The translations under genes and the position numbers were made by a program. DNA of 64,000 nt from Evernia prunastri (taxonomy: Eukaryota; Ascomycota; Lecanoromycetes; Lecanorales; Parmeliaceae). The stretch is taken from positions 124,001-188,000 of the forward strand of contig NKYR01000019.1 of the NCBI GenBank assembly GCA_003184365.1, read 5' to 3'. How positions within the stretch are numbered: the stretch's first letter is position 1; each line of letters opens with the position of its first letter. Below are positions 13,550 to 25,018 of this stretch, in pieces. The notes beneath the pieces were generated by a model. The model searched no databases, had not been told where the DNA came from, and saw only the letters and a program-made list of their open reading frames with translations.

Positions 13550-13582
13550 GGGGGGGGGGGGGGGGGGGGGGGGGNGGGGGGG
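13550..13582. repeat. Poly-G run with unresolved base (N at 13575)
   Basis: An uninterrupted G tract is broken by the only N in the window. It marks a spot where the assembly or reads were ambiguous, so the true tract length and any frame crossing it cannot be trusted. Confidence 0.95.
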
Positions 13583-14450
13583 TGGGGTGGTGTTTCCAGG
13601 AGCAGGACTTGCCTGCCGTCGACGACGTACAATGTGCAATCCGCGGACGCCGGGCCGGGAGCGTATGGATGAGGGACGGAAGATGTGGCGGAGGAATCGT
13701 TTGCAGCTCATGGTTTTCGGTCTCGGAAACCTTTTCTTGCAGTGTGGGATGCGGAGGTTGGGGGAAGGAAAGAGGAAGGACAAGAAGAAGATCAAGAAGG
13801 AGAATGGAAGGATGCAGCAGGCTCAAGAGCAGACGAGATGGAAGAAAGGGGGGTAACGACCGTATGATCAGATTGTTGGATCTGATGGGCAGCTTTGGAC
13901 TAGGAGAAACGAGCTGTATATGAAGCTTCCAAGTTGGAAGGGCAACGGTTGGAGTGGAGATGAGAATTTTTTTGTAAGGAGGAGGATTGCCACGTGACAA
14001 AGATTGTGGTCCGTGAAAATGACGTCTCCACCTGAAGCCTTTGGAATGTTGTACGTGGATGGGTGTCTGTCCACGCTTTACAACCCGACGAGCAGGTGAT
14101 GCCTGAAATCGTCCGACCATCACAAATTTGAGAGACATCAATTGCTCGTGAAGGGGCCTTTGCGTTGTGACATCGATTTCAGTCAAAAGACTCTTGGTCT
14201 AAGACCGTAGTTGGATTTGAAGAGGTGGCTTCTAAGCCCAACCCCTTGCATTCTCGTCTGCATTCTCGCCGGAGCGTGGCCCGCCATTAAGCCTCTGCTT
14301 CAAGCTAGCTATCCTGCTAATTAGGAATCCAGGTGTCAAATCTGGAAGGGTCTTACACAAACCTCAGAGCCGATATTGAATGCATAAAGCCAAGGCCATT
14401 AGGGTTAGGATATTCGTACCAGCACAGTGATGAGCCACAACGACGCTACC

Positions 14451-16313
14451 TCAAATTTGCTTGATGTGAAAGCTCTTCAACTTGACGAATTGCTCGAAGC
14501 CGAATTTGCTCAGCGTGACTCCTTTGCCGGAGTTCTTCCATCCTGTCCACGCAAGATCCTTGCTTCGGTCAGCATACCTATTACACGTCATATGCTTCGT
14601 CAACCTACGGGGCTGGGAAAATCGCATCGATTGACGAATACCGTTCCTGCTTCCACATGCTCCGCAAGTTCCTCGCCTTTCGCGGTGTCCTTGGTCCATA
14701 TACTAGCGGTGAGACCAAATTCGCTGTCGTTCATTTGCCGAATTGCTTCCTCATCGTTACCCACTCTCATTACCGGTATGATCGGTCCAAAAGTCTCGTC
14801 ATTCATTACGTCCTACGCAAATCTCAGCGTCAGCAACCGCTCTTTTCATCATCAGCCTGAGAGATGAGGCAATGTTTGAGAGCAGAAAGATCTTTTCGCC
14901 GCCAGAACATCGTATTTCAACCAAATAACAAAAGAGGTCCTGGAAGATTTAAACAGAAGATGTGGGATCAACCTCGCTCTTGTCAAACTAAGAGCCTGGA
15001 GACGGAGACATTCTTTAAAGAGCAGAGATATCCGTTCGCTATCGAGAATCTGCCTTTCACCCAAGTTACAGGACAATATTGGAGGAGCAAAAGATTCATC
15101 GGCTCCCAAAAATGGAATATGGACGCAATCACTTCCAAACAGGGGGCAGCAAATTTGAAATATTCGTACCATGTCGTGGGTCACGTTTACTAAAAGAGTT
15201 GGTCTTATGTAGTTGCCGCCCGCCGGTGGCGATCTGAAGCTTTCGTTCTCTGGGGTGCAATCCCTTGCTCCTTTGTCAATTGCGTCCTCGATGTGGGCTT
15301 TAATGGTATCTAGTGATTTCTTCGACACTACCGGTCCGACATTGGTGCTTTGGTCGAAAGGATCCCCTAGCTTATAGCCCTTTAAAACGTCTTGGACTGC
15401 AGACACGAAAGAGTCATGTATCTTTTCAGCCACGTAGACTCTCTCGATACTGCAGCAACTCTGTCCAGAGTTGAAGACTGCACCATCCACGATCTCTTCT
15501 GCTGCCCATTTCACATCAACGTCTTCCCTGACGTAGGCGGGGTCTTTGCCTCCGAGCTCAAGCCCAACAGGAATCACACGGTCCGATGCAGCACGCTGAA
15601 CTTGTAGACCTCCAGCTACCGATCCCGTGAAGCATATCAATTTTATTTGAGGTGATCGCACAATGCTCTCTAACCGTGTCAAAGAGCCGCAGTGAAAGTA
15701 TTGAATCACGTTTTCCGGTAGTCCAGCTTGCGTAAAGATTTCTTTGACTCGTTCCGCGATCGTAGGGGTCTGTGGTGAAGGCTTGAGAATGACTGAATTG
15801 CCAGCGAGAAGAGCGGGTATCAAAGAATTGACCAAGATGAGGTACGGATACTAAAGACGCCCCCGTAAGCAGAGTTCAACTGTAAGAACATAGGCTGTAG
15901 CCACCCACGTTCCAAGCAAACAGAATCAAAACTGGCCCAATGGGTGCCTTCCTGATGTACCTGTTGAAACCCTTCTCCGGCTCTCCTTGAGTATCTTTTA
16001 GAGCATCACTACTGATCTTCAGCAAGTATTCGCCCCTCGCAACTGCCGTAGTGATCTCCTTCGCAGTGTAAGCTATTGGTCTTCCCATTTGCTCCGTGAG
16101 CTCCCTTGCAAGGACATCTTGCTTCTCGATGATGGCCTTCAGCGCTTTCTTAACAATGACCTGGCGTTCTTCGAGTGACGTGAGCCGAAAGGTATTGAAG
16201 GCCTGGGTAGATAAGGCAGGCAGGAGCGCCACGTCTGAATCTGACAGGCCGTGCCGAGTCAAGACTGGCTCGTTGGTGGACGGGGATATTGTTGTAATTA
16301 CTTCAGTAGACAT
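14451..16313 (-). CDS. NAD(P)-dependent aldehyde dehydrogenase
   Basis: The protein oxidises an aldehyde to the acid with NAD(P)+. Four minus-strand exons (16313-15909, 15850-15170, 14812-14609 and 14558-14451) give 465 residues, usual for the ALDH superfamily. Visible landmarks are the cofactor-fold segment LLAGNSVILKPSPQTP, FTGSVAGG, the general-base Glu in VGLELGGKDP (E233) and the catalytic nucleophile in FNSGQSCCS (C267). Also present are NDETFGPIIPV and the C-terminal GWKNSGKG. All three introns are in phase 0. The second, 14813-15169, is 357 nt, far longer than other introns here, and its first part stays open in frame. The start is at MSTEV; an in-frame ATG lies seven codons upstream. 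It could be a succinate-semialdehyde or betaine-aldehyde type enzyme, but the substrate is not assignable. It sits next to the UstYa cluster and may or may not belong to it. Confidence 0.9.
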
Positions 16314-16619
16314 TATGGATCGACATACGCACAAGACGTCTTGCCACTGGTCTCGCAGCGTGATAGATTTCCTCGGTTGACAATTTGTTATGACCCGGCC
16401 TGCTCATTGACCGGCGCTGCTGCTGTCAAAAGAAGGGTCGGAAGCTATCATCAAGATGCGCGAAATGTGTACCTCTAGGTAAAGCTGGCAGCCGTACCAG
16501 AAAAGAAGCCTTTTCGGCCCGCCCAAAGCCGCAGCTAAAGTACCTACGGCTCCCCCAAGGCCGGACGAATATGATCTTGAATAATGATTTCAACCCAACA
16601 AGATGTGCATCTACATATA
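16314..16619. other. Spacer between two minus-strand genes
   Basis: This is the 5' flank of the aldehyde dehydrogenase and the 3' flank of the first UstYa gene. No feature is seen. Confidence 0.45.
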
Positions 16620-17525
16620 TCAGCTAGGTGGCTCTGCTATGAAGCCATGGCCATCGAATACTCTCCACTTCTCCGCCCAAGCCATCAAACCACCATAATT
16701 CCGGCACTGCCTTCGAAAGCCCCACCCCAGGAAGCCTTCAACTCTTTTCCCTGCTGGCTCGATGCTCGAGTCGGCAGAACACATGAGAGCCTGTCTTAAA
16801 TACTCAAAGCAGTGAGCCGCATGCGGCGCCCTTTCGATCCCAAAATCGAAATCTTCTAATTCATGTTGGTCCTCGGAAATTGCATAGTATGCTCGGCGCA
16901 GAGTATACTGTCCCGTGGTGAGTAAGTGGATGGCGGAAGGGTTGGAGGTTCGGTGTCAGCATACCAAGCAGTGAAGCTGATGGAAGACGCTGATGACGGA
17001 TATATTTGGAGCGAGAGTTGGATGCTTCACGTAACCCAGGCCATCTGTGTCAGTGTCAGCCATGCTATCGAGACAAAAATTAGGAGATGCACGCTCTTAC
17101 TGGGAATTAATGAGTCCCAGACTGGCTCTTGGCCTCCTTCTTGGGGTGGAGGAGTTGCAAAGCTTTCATTATATCGGAACGTTTCCTCGGACAAGCCGGT
17201 GAAAACTAGAAGACATGCGGTCAGCGGATCTCATGTGTGGTATTCGAGAAGATAACGAACCTCGAGGCACCGTATCTGGAAGCGAGGAGGAAGACAATTG
17301 ATTGCGAGGAAACGAATGGCCAATGAAGAAGCCAGCAGTGCCCGCAAGCCAGAGAAGGACTATAATGATAAGATGCTGTAACCAATGTGACCAGAAATGA
17401 CGCTTTTCCTGGCCTCGAAGAGACTGTACTGTCTCTTTCCCAGGATCACTGTCATCATCGATATGACTGTCCTGGGAGAGGGGGAAGTATGACGAGAGAT
17501 GACTGGTTCGCAGCAATTCTGGCAT
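16620..17525 (-). CDS. UstYa-family (DUF3328) oxidase, copy 1
   Basis: UstYa-family proteins catalyse oxidative cyclisation or hydroxylation/halogenation in fungal peptide pathways. The exons are 17525-17261, 17205-17101, 17044-16965 and 16907-16620, giving 245 residues. There is a cytosolic N-tail, then one membrane segment at about 51-69 (HLIIIVLLWLAGTAGFFIG), then a lumenal catalytic part. Both copies of the defining HxxHC motif are present: HQLHC at 145-149 and HAAHC at 179-183. They are flanked by VFTGLSEETFRYNESFA, WDSLIPNGLGYV and CFEYLRQALMCSAD. A phase-0 intron falls directly after HQLHC-Leu, as in the other two UstYa genes in this window. The C-terminus differs from copies 2 and 3 (GWGFRRQCRNYGGLMAWAEKW), so it belongs to another subgroup. 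All exon joins hold frame, and no damage is seen. Confidence 0.92.
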
Positions 17526-18221
17526 TGGAAAGATCGACCGTGTTCAAGATGAGTGACTGATAGGCCTAGAAGAGAAGTTCAATAGGTGATGGTAACAAGA
17601 ATGGTAGGTACAAGTATGATACTAACCATTTCTTTACAACCATCGCCAATACCAAAATTACCTTACAGCAGCTCTTTTAGTGTTTCCATTAGACGAAGGA
17701 AGGAATAGCCGAGTGTTTAGCACATCATTTTTGGACATGCACAGCACCGTTACGACTCACGAGCGATTGAATATGCTATGCAGTTCAGCTGCAAGTAAAC
17801 ATTTCCCAAAAAAAAGAAAACTCAGACGTTACATCTTGACAGATTGATCCGATTCCCGCGCTTTTAAACATCTGTGCAGATTATGCATGATGCCTGACGC
17901 CTAACCCTGCAGTAGTGACTAGATCGAGCCACACCAGACTAAGGAGAGAGAGGTCCGAGGCCAAGAACAAGTGACGGAGATTTTCTTACCATACATACAT
18001 ACATATCTATCTATCATTGGTGTTATTAATTTCCTTTGTGCTGAATGCTTCCTCGTTCATTTCTTTATCTTACGCTGTGCATACATAGTGTAGTAACATG
18101 ATCCAAGCTTTTGTTAGACCGTCGACATACCCCAAGATCACTCTAACCCATCAGCATACCCTTCCATTACCAGCGTTTTCCCTTGCAATTCCATATATTG
18201 GTCCCCGTAATAAGAGCAGAA
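17526..18221. other. Divergent promoter region (UstYa copy 1 / methyltransferase)
   Basis: This spacer lies between the start codons of two divergently transcribed cluster genes, an arrangement that allows co-regulation. It holds a CATA/TCTA short-repeat stretch at about 17990-18015. I saw no small secreted-peptide frame in it. Confidence 0.45.
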
Positions 18222-19670
18222 ATGCGTCAAGTGGCTTCGACGAGAATCGCCGAGTTAGCTGCTCAGATACACGAGAATACTACTAAGGTGGACCAATACC
18301 TCCTGAGTAGAAGCCTACCCTCGCCATCATTCCATGAAGACGGACCCGTCGATTTTGAAATTGAAGATGAAGAAATTCAGAAAGCCCGCGAAACGGCCCT
18401 CGACTCCAGTCTCGAACTCCACCAGCTTCTCCTCGGGCCTGCCATGTGCCTCCGGCCGGTGGTAAGTATCCAGCCAGTACAAGTTGCAAATCTTCCACTG
18501 ACCAAAAACGACAGTTGAACGGCGTAAGCCTACAGGCAATATACAAATACGACATCGCCTCCCATGTCCCCATCCACGGGGAAATCTCCTTCTCAGACCT
18601 GGCCCGGAAATGCGGCATGACGGAAACCAACCTCCGCCGCATCGTCCGCTTCGCCATCGCCTACCACCGCGTCTTCCGGGAACCTCGCAAGGGACACGTC
18701 TCGCACTCGGCCGCTTCCCGCAAGCTCGCGGAGGACGCAAACGCCAAGGCCGGGCTGGGGTACATGTTCGACGAGGTCTGGCAGTCGTTCGCGCGCACCA
18801 TCGAGGCGCGGGAGACGTTCCAGAGCGACGAGCCCAACCGATCCGGCTGGAGCCTGTCGCAGCACACCGACAAGCCCATATGGGAGTACTACGCCTCCCA
18901 CCCGGACATGGCCAAGCGCTTCGCCCGCTCCATGTCCGCCTTCTCCAACGGAGTCGGCCTCTCGCCCGCCTTCCTGACGAAAAGCTACCCCTGGCCTTCC
19001 GTCGGCGCCAACCGCAGCACGGGCCACGGCACCGTGGTCGACGTCGGCGGCTCCAGAGGCAACATCAGCATCGCCCTCGCCCAAAGCCACCCCCACCTGC
19101 ACTTCGTCGTGCAGGATCTCCCCGACATGATCCGCGGGGCCCAGGACGCCGTGCCCGCCGACGTGGCCGGCCGGGTCGAGTTCATGGAGCACGACTTCTT
19201 CCGGCCGCAGCCGCGCGCGGCGGACGTCTACCTGTTCCGCAACATCTTCCACAACTGGTCCGACACGCACGTCGTCAAGATCCTGCGGGCGACGATCCCC
19301 GCCTTGGAACCGGGCGCCCGCGTCGTGGCGAACGATTATCTGATCCCGGAGCCGAAGACGATGTCCCCGTCCAAGGAGCGGGAGATTCGGTGAGTTTTGA
19401 TGAACCCCCCACCCCTACTTTTTTTCCCGCCCTCCCCTTTTGGGGGAAAGTCCGCCCATGAAAGTTATCGAGGCGCTAATGCTAGCATTTTTTTCCTTCC
19501 CCACCAGCGCGATGGACATGATCATGCTGAGTCTCTTCAACGCCCGGGAGCGCGAACGTGCGGATTGGGAGCAGATCTTCAAGGATGCGGACTATCGCTT
19601 CACGGATGTCAGGGTCTGGGTCCCGGATGGGGCTACATTGGCCATCATCGAGGCGGTCTGGGCCGGATAA
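18222..19670 (+). CDS. SAM-dependent O-methyltransferase
   Basis: This is a class I, plant-type O-methyltransferase (Methyltransf_2 family) that moves a methyl group from SAM to a hydroxyl on a small molecule. The exons are 18222-18461, 18515-19389 and 19508-19670, giving 425 residues. The N-terminal part (about 1-110) is the usual helical dimerisation/winged-helix region with LNGVSLQAIYKYDIASHVP. The SAM-binding glycine motif is VVDVGGSRGN at 254-263. The catalytic His is in the IFHNWSD motif (H326), followed by the family tail WAGW-like GATLAIIEAVW. The start is the Met of MRQVASTRIAELAAQIHENT, which matches the usual N-terminus. The GC content is much higher than in the surrounding spacers. 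Its place among UstYa and tyrosinase genes suggests methylation of a phenolic or catechol product. Confidence 0.92.
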
Positions 19671-20097
19671 GGGAGTCAAAAAAGTCTCAATTGCAAATTT
19701 TCGATAGTCGTCCGCTATAGATGGGTATGAATTAAATTAAGTAACGATTGATCCAAATAAGGTAGAGCACGGAATGTTCATTTTTCAACTTCTGTGAACT
19801 AAATGATCAACAAGACCCCCCCCCCAACGTGCCTTCAAACCAAAAACTCTACCCACTATCCAAAAACGATTCGATTGCGGCTGATAAGTGCAACGCATGC
19901 TTGTAATTAAAAAGAAGGCCGCCCGATTTTTTATCATCTGCCCAGTACAGAAATCAACGAGATGCCAGTCTAGTCTCCCCCCCTATTCATAAACAACAAC
20001 AACCCCCTCCCTCCACTAACTATCCCTCCCATGTCCCTCTCTCAACATGCCCCCTCACCATCCCTCCCCTTATCCCTCTCTCTCCCTCTCTCCTACT
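19671..20097. other. 3' spacer, pyrimidine-rich
   Basis: This is the convergent 3' flank of the methyltransferase and the small secreted-peptide gene. CT-rich short repeats (CCCTCTCTCT-like) occur at about 20030-20095. No gene is seen. Confidence 0.45.
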
Positions 20098-20396
20098 CTA
20101 ATACCCATCCCCAATCTGCGTGATATCCACGCCGTCGGCCTTGGCCTCGTCCTTCCGCACCAGATCTGCACGCAAAAGCAAAAAAGAAAACGTTAGCCCC
20201 GATTGAATCGACTTAATCGTTTCCGGGATGAAGAATGCTGTGTCCATGCCATGATATGATATGCAGTGATCTGTTGCGAGCGAGTCTACACAAGAGAGTA
20301 CAGTATAAAAAACGTACCAGCGTTTGGGGCGGGGATGGCGGCGCTCAGGGCCGTGGCGGCGAGGGCGAGGAAGGCGAGGAGGGATTGGGCGTGCAT
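20098..20396 (-). CDS. Small secreted peptide, candidate RiPP precursor 1
   Basis: Two minus-strand exons (20396-20318 and 20165-20098) encode 48 residues; the 152-nt intron is flanked by GTACGT and TGCAG. Residues 1-19 are a textbook signal peptide (MHAQSLLAFLALAATALSA), followed by a short pro-like AIPAPNA. The mature part begins with the Asp codon split by the intron (G|AT) and runs DLVRKDEAKADGVDITQIG, ending DGY with a C-terminal tyrosine. A dibasic Arg-Lys lies at the start of the mature part and could be a Kex2-like site. There are no tandem repeats, cysteines or known domain. The gene sits between a methyltransferase and two UstYa genes, with a long pyrimidine-rich leader typical of strongly expressed fungal genes. 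I infer a peptide substrate for the UstYa enzymes. A small secreted effector is the alternative. Confidence 0.72.
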
Positions 20397-22716
20397 TTTG
20401 GTTTGGTTTGGGGTTTTTTTTAGTGAGGGTGGGTGGTGGGTGGTTGGTGGTTTGTGCGTGGTTTGGGGGGAAGGGGGGAAAGGTTTGGAGTTGTTAGGCG
20501 GTTGTTTGTATGTATCTGTGGTTTGGAGATATATGGATGAAGTGGATGGGTGGAACGAGATAGATGGATGGGTGATGTAGATAATTGGTAGATCAAAGGG
20601 TGATATATATGCAGGCCGACTTATTATATATCTAAGACGGAAATCTCCCTGAGCACGAGTAATACACCGGTGACAAATCGGGATATGGTTTGTTTGGTCC
20701 CCAAGGCTGGGAAAACGAACAGGGAGGCAAAAAAACCACCAAAATGAAACCAACAAAGCTTACGTCTGTGCGTGTGATGTCTGTGTACGAGATAGACGAG
20801 AGAGAGAGTGTGTGAAAGGAGGAGAAGAAGGGGAAAAAATGGTGAGCTGTCAACCGTAGCAACTTACATAGCCTACATACGTTACCGTCAAATGAACGAA
20901 GAAAAAAAAGGAAGATTTGTCCCAATCAGGTAACCATCGCTTGCAACCAGGAATCCAAGCCGACCGTCAAAGGGCCCACCCCGAAAGGAAGGAACATGCT
21001 TTGACGCCCTCCTTTCCCAGTCCCCGATGAGAATGCGCTACATCATCTACCTACCTACCTCGCTTTCAATTTCGCCGAGGGCGGCGAATTTCCCCATCCA
21101 CTCGTTCGCGCTCCCTCCGCAACTTTTTTTCTTTACAAACAAGAAACCTGCACGCTGCACGTCCCCGCCCAGATCTCCCTAGGCACGGGGAAAGGGGGGG
21201 AGAAAAAAAGAGAGAACAAAGTGCCAATCTCCACACACACAGACAGAGACACAGATCCCCTTTGATCCGGTGGTTGGGCGATTCCGCCGGGTCCCCAATC
21301 GATCGCCCGAGCGAGCATCTCCGGAACGCGTGGACTTGCTCGATCACCCTGCAGCCGGGGTCCAAGCCCCATTTCATTGGCTTCCCATAACGAACGGTCG
21401 GAGGATGAAAAGGGAGACTGGGTGTGCATAAAACGGCCCATGCATGGGGCGAATCAAAAACCCGTTTCGTCTGGTTTCGTAGACGTGATGACATTTTTTT
21501 TTCCTTCGCCCGGGTTTCTGGAAAAGGCTGTTCGGACGGGAGATGATGCACGAGCGTATGCATCTAGATTCTCTAGAAGGAATCTTTGGGGGGTGGAGAT
21601 TGGAGAGAAGGTTCTAGCGTTCTTTTTTTTTCGCCCAGCCGCTTGGGGTCCATGCAGTTACCGTAGGGAAAACAGGAAATGGGGACGAAATGGCTGAACG
21701 AGGGGTGCATGGTGGTGGCTGGACATCCATTGCGTAAGGGAGGAGCTCCCCAGCATAGACTAGGTACCTATTTCGGCGTTTTTTTCTTTCGTCTCGCGTT
21801 TCTGCGTGCGCACCTACCGTACATATCTTTTTTCATTTTCATTTTTTTCATTCCGTCCTTCCCTTTCCGGCTCAGTGGGGAGGCTCTCAAACCTTCAACG
21901 GCCTGCCTGCTGCAGGCACAGCAATTTGCCCGTTGAGAGCGGACCGTGATTGCTGCGCTTGAATGCAGCGTGCAGGTGGGAATCGTGCTGGATCCCATTG
22001 CAGTGAGATTGCTTGCTGCTGCGGAGAAAAAAAGACCATGGCACAATCAATGCCATCAGCGAACGGTCCCCGTAGACAAGGAGTGGCGATGACTTTACGA
22101 CTGAGCAAAATATGGAAAAAAGAGAAGGGAGGTTGAAGAGCAATGACACCGACGTCGACCCTCGCCTTTTAGGTAGGTACCCCACATCCATACTTTACGG
22201 GCGGCAAGGCGCGTCGAGGTTTATGTTACGAGGCTAATGATACTGATAAATACAGACAGGTACAGAAAGTTTCCTGAAGTGTGCCCTGCAGCTCCATAGT
22301 CGCCGAAGTATTCAGGTATTTCTTCAAGAACCGTTGTGTCAGAGCACACTTTAACTTCACTGACGATGCGCTAAGCCTTGTACGGGCTGCTTCGAGCTGG
22401 AGATTCTACGGGACGCCAATGCTCCCCTCGCTGCGCTACTGCCGACTTGCAGTGGTCCTTCATTTGGACTTGTGTTGTTGTTGGAACGTTGGTCGTCTCT
22501 ATCCCAGATTTTCATGCTTCTCATCTACCGGTACATTTTGCAAGAGCGTCTACCTACCTATCAAGTGGACTTTAACCAGAAACCTTCGGACCGGCTCTAG
22601 GTATGGTTTGATCAGACTTTTCACTCCCCTAGGTGAAGCATTTCCTTATACCCTCGTACCTAGGTACTCGTACCGTTAAAGAACATTCCCCACAGCACGC
22701 CTGTAGCTGGAAAGTA
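20397..22716. other. 2.3-kb spacer, low complexity, no gene recognised
   Basis: The 300 bases next to the small-peptide gene are its promoter and C-rich leader (G-rich on the plus strand). Beyond that there are runs of T and A, GAGA-type tracts (about 20790-20840) and several open frames without protein character, such as 22281-22679 plus and 21066-21563 minus. The sequence just beyond 22717 is the 3' end of UstYa copy 2. Confidence 0.45.
20602..20612 (-). promoter_or_regulatory. Possible TATA box of small-peptide gene 1
   Basis: On the minus strand GCATATATATC lies about 206 nt upstream of the peptide start codon. It is followed by a long C/A-rich leader (CCAAACC, CAAACCAAACC) without any ATG. 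The arrangement fits a strong TATA-driven fungal promoter, but start-site data would be needed to confirm it. Confidence 0.35.
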
Positions 22717-23647
22717 TCAAGGTGCGGTCAGACCATCGGCCCCGTCATCGCAATACCCGAAATGTTCCCCAAGAGGGATATCCCCTACCGAATCCCTATA
22801 GCACGCCGTGTTCTCGGTCGCGAAGTCGCGAAGCTCGTTCCAATCCCGGCAGCGGTGGAGCTGGCCGTTCCCAGCCGTTTTGTCCCCAAAAGTGTAGAGC
22901 GGGGTATTGTCTGCATTGCACATCACGGACTGCGAGAGGAAGCGCATTAGCAAAAAGAACGCGTCTCCTATAAGCGGCCAGGCATTTCTGCTCTTGCTCC
23001 TCACCTGGCGCAATGTGTCAAAGCAGTGCTCCATATGGCTCGAAGGGTGATAGGTGAACGGTCGTTGCTCAACGGCTTCCCAAAACGTGTTGCGTAGGAT
23101 CCGCTAGACGTCTTTTTAGCGAAATCGAGGTAGCAACGCAGGACTGACTCCAGACTTACCAGACAGTGCAATTGATGATAGGCTTCCAACAAGTAGACAC
23201 CCTTGCTGTGATCGCTCGGTAGATACATCGACTCCGGCCACTGTCGCTGCTCCGCCCATTTTCGGTCCATGGCCACAAATCCATGGGATGGTAGGATCGC
23301 TTCCCACAGCGCGTCGCTGTCGGAGTGGTTTTTAGGACTGTAAACCGTATTCCACCAGAATTGATTCCATGTGGTCGTGAGAGACTCGACCTTGGCTGAA
23401 ACTTGTCAGTCGCCAATCTCACACATGGAAAGCCTTGTATATCCTCACCGAAGCCGGTTGGAGTGGGTTTTTCTCTCAGCATCAAAACAAGTGAAACAGA
23501 CAGAAAGATATTGACGACCAATGAGAGGGATAACATTAGATTTCTCCATGAAAACAGTCGAGGTTGGTGGCCATTTCTCTCTTTCTCGTTACCTGAATAA
23601 AGCAGATCTGATGCATCCTGTGGTAAACGCAAGTACTTCGAATCCAT
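22717..23647 (-). CDS. UstYa-family (DUF3328) oxidase, copy 2
   Basis: The minus-strand exons are 23647-23449, 23395-23160, 23103-23005 and 22929-22717, giving 248 residues. The single membrane segment is at about 37-57 (LMLSLSLVVNIFLSVSLVLML). The paired catalytic motifs are HQLHC (140-144) and HMEHC (168-172). They are followed by FDTLRQSVMCNADNTPLYTF and a Cys/Trp-bearing tail (CRDWNELRDF, ACYRDS, FGYCDDGAD), as in UstYa-type cyclases. The intron after HQLHC-Leu matches copies 1 and 3. The first intron splits an Ala codon (G|CC) at the same place as in copy 3. Copies 2 and 3 are thus the closest pair, although they are 12 kb apart. An in-frame ATG 14 codons upstream is an alternative start. 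Role inferred: oxidative crosslinking of a peptide in the secretory pathway. Confidence 0.92.
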
Positions 23648-25018
23648 TTCGATCGCGCGATGAGATTTGCTTCGTTCAAGGTACATCAAACAAGTAGACA
23701 GTGGATGATAGTTGTCTCAATTTTGAAGGACGAGATGTAGTGACTCGAGGTGATGCTGGTGAGCTTAAACCTCGCCCAGAGCCAGGACTGCAGGGGTGGC
23801 TGCACGGCAGATGAATGATTCAGGTACGTAGGCGAGAATGAAATGAGAAAGCATCGTTATGCTGTATACCTCGAGTACAAAACGCATTGCGTATATCTCC
23901 TAACCCGAGGCCCATCAGCTTCATCCAAGCAGGTACAGATGGAGCATGTTCGCCAAGCGTTCGCTTCACGCATCAGGAAAGTGGACAGAAGAGCGTTGAT
24001 GAAAGCCTAAACACAGCGCGTGTAGACCCAACGACGACGACGACTTGGCAAGAGATGGGGAATCCTTGCTGGATTATGCACATCAAGAACAGGAAGCTTT
24101 TGCTGAGGGTAAAAGTAGGTAGGTAGGAATGACGTTGAAAGGGTTGCGGCTATAAGGTTGCAGGAGCCGGGGCGAAGCTACTGCAGGTGAGCACGGACTT
24201 GCACATGAGATGAACCCTGTATCGGAGTGCATGACATGACGCCGTCGGATGAACGGTCGAGTTCGGGAACTCTGTTTTTCGGCTAAAGCCGCATTAGGTT
24301 CTTCAGAGGTCCCTTTTTCACGTCGTTTTGCATGCGTTGTACCTAGGTAGGCAGTCGCTCAGGGGTCCCAAGGGACTTTCTCTGGTCCTGAAAAAAGGCG
24401 ATTTTCGGCACGCTATCCAGCTGAGGTCGTACATTACAATACCGTGATACCCGTGGTTTGGTAATCTCACCCTCAAAGACCAGGCACCAGGGGCTTGCCC
24501 TGCTCAGGCGCTGTTTATGCCTTTGTGCAGTTATGCTTTGCATAATAATAATGCGCAGGACTCGCAAGAAGAGATTAAAGGAGCCAGAGTGGATTTTTAT
24601 GTTAATGTTACCAACAAGGGGAGAACCTGGCGTGCATGTCAGATGATGAGCGCCAATCAGTGCGCCCCAGAAAACAGTCCCAGGGGGGGGCGGGGGAGGA
24701 GAACTTCGAAAGGTATTTGCAACAAAAATTTGAGTGCAGATCGCTGCAGCAAGAATGTCGCGTTGGTGGACCCCATCTTTGATGGACAGCACACCTTCTG
24801 TGTACTGTTCGGGAGCCAATGAATCCACTGCGGTTGCAGCCCCGCTTTATCCCCGCCAGCGACTGAAGTTCGCCTTCTCGAGGCTTCTTTGGAGCCGTCA
24901 TTATGGTTCAAGCCTGCTCGCTTGAAATGACTTACTTGAGTCTCCCCAAGATGTATGACACCTCTGTGACTCACCATTTTCCTGCAACCTTCCTCGTGTC
25001 AAGGACTGTGCAGTAAAA
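23648..25018. other. 1.4-kb spacer, no gene recognised
   Basis: This lies between divergent starts of UstYa copy 2 and the SAT4-like gene. A 161-codon minus-strand frame at 24343-24828 and overlapping frames have no recognisable features and lack a plausible family. A GTAGGTAGGTAGG tract occurs near 24113-24126. Confidence 0.45.

Larger units (their letters stand above)
12342..14450. other. Low-complexity intergenic region with assembly join
   Basis: Several frames are open on both strands because of simple-sequence DNA. Examples are Thr/Ser/Ala-rich frames at 12972-13163 (minus) and 12991-13245 (plus). None has convincing protein character. The stretch holds CCCATAT-type short tandem repeats near 12818-12850, a (CGAA)n microsatellite and a poly-G run with one N. 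The sequence at 13.9-14.45 kb shows nothing recognisable. Confidence 0.45.

Noticed and set aside
22281..22679. 132-codon plus-strand frame
   Set aside because: It is Cys/Leu/Arg-rich without domain features, and it lies in the 3' flank of UstYa copy 2.
24343..24977. Minus-strand frames of 97-161 codons between UstYa copy 2 and the SAT4-like gene
   Set aside because: They have no family motif, signal peptide or membrane segment, and three overlapping frames are open at once. I could not build a multi-exon model.
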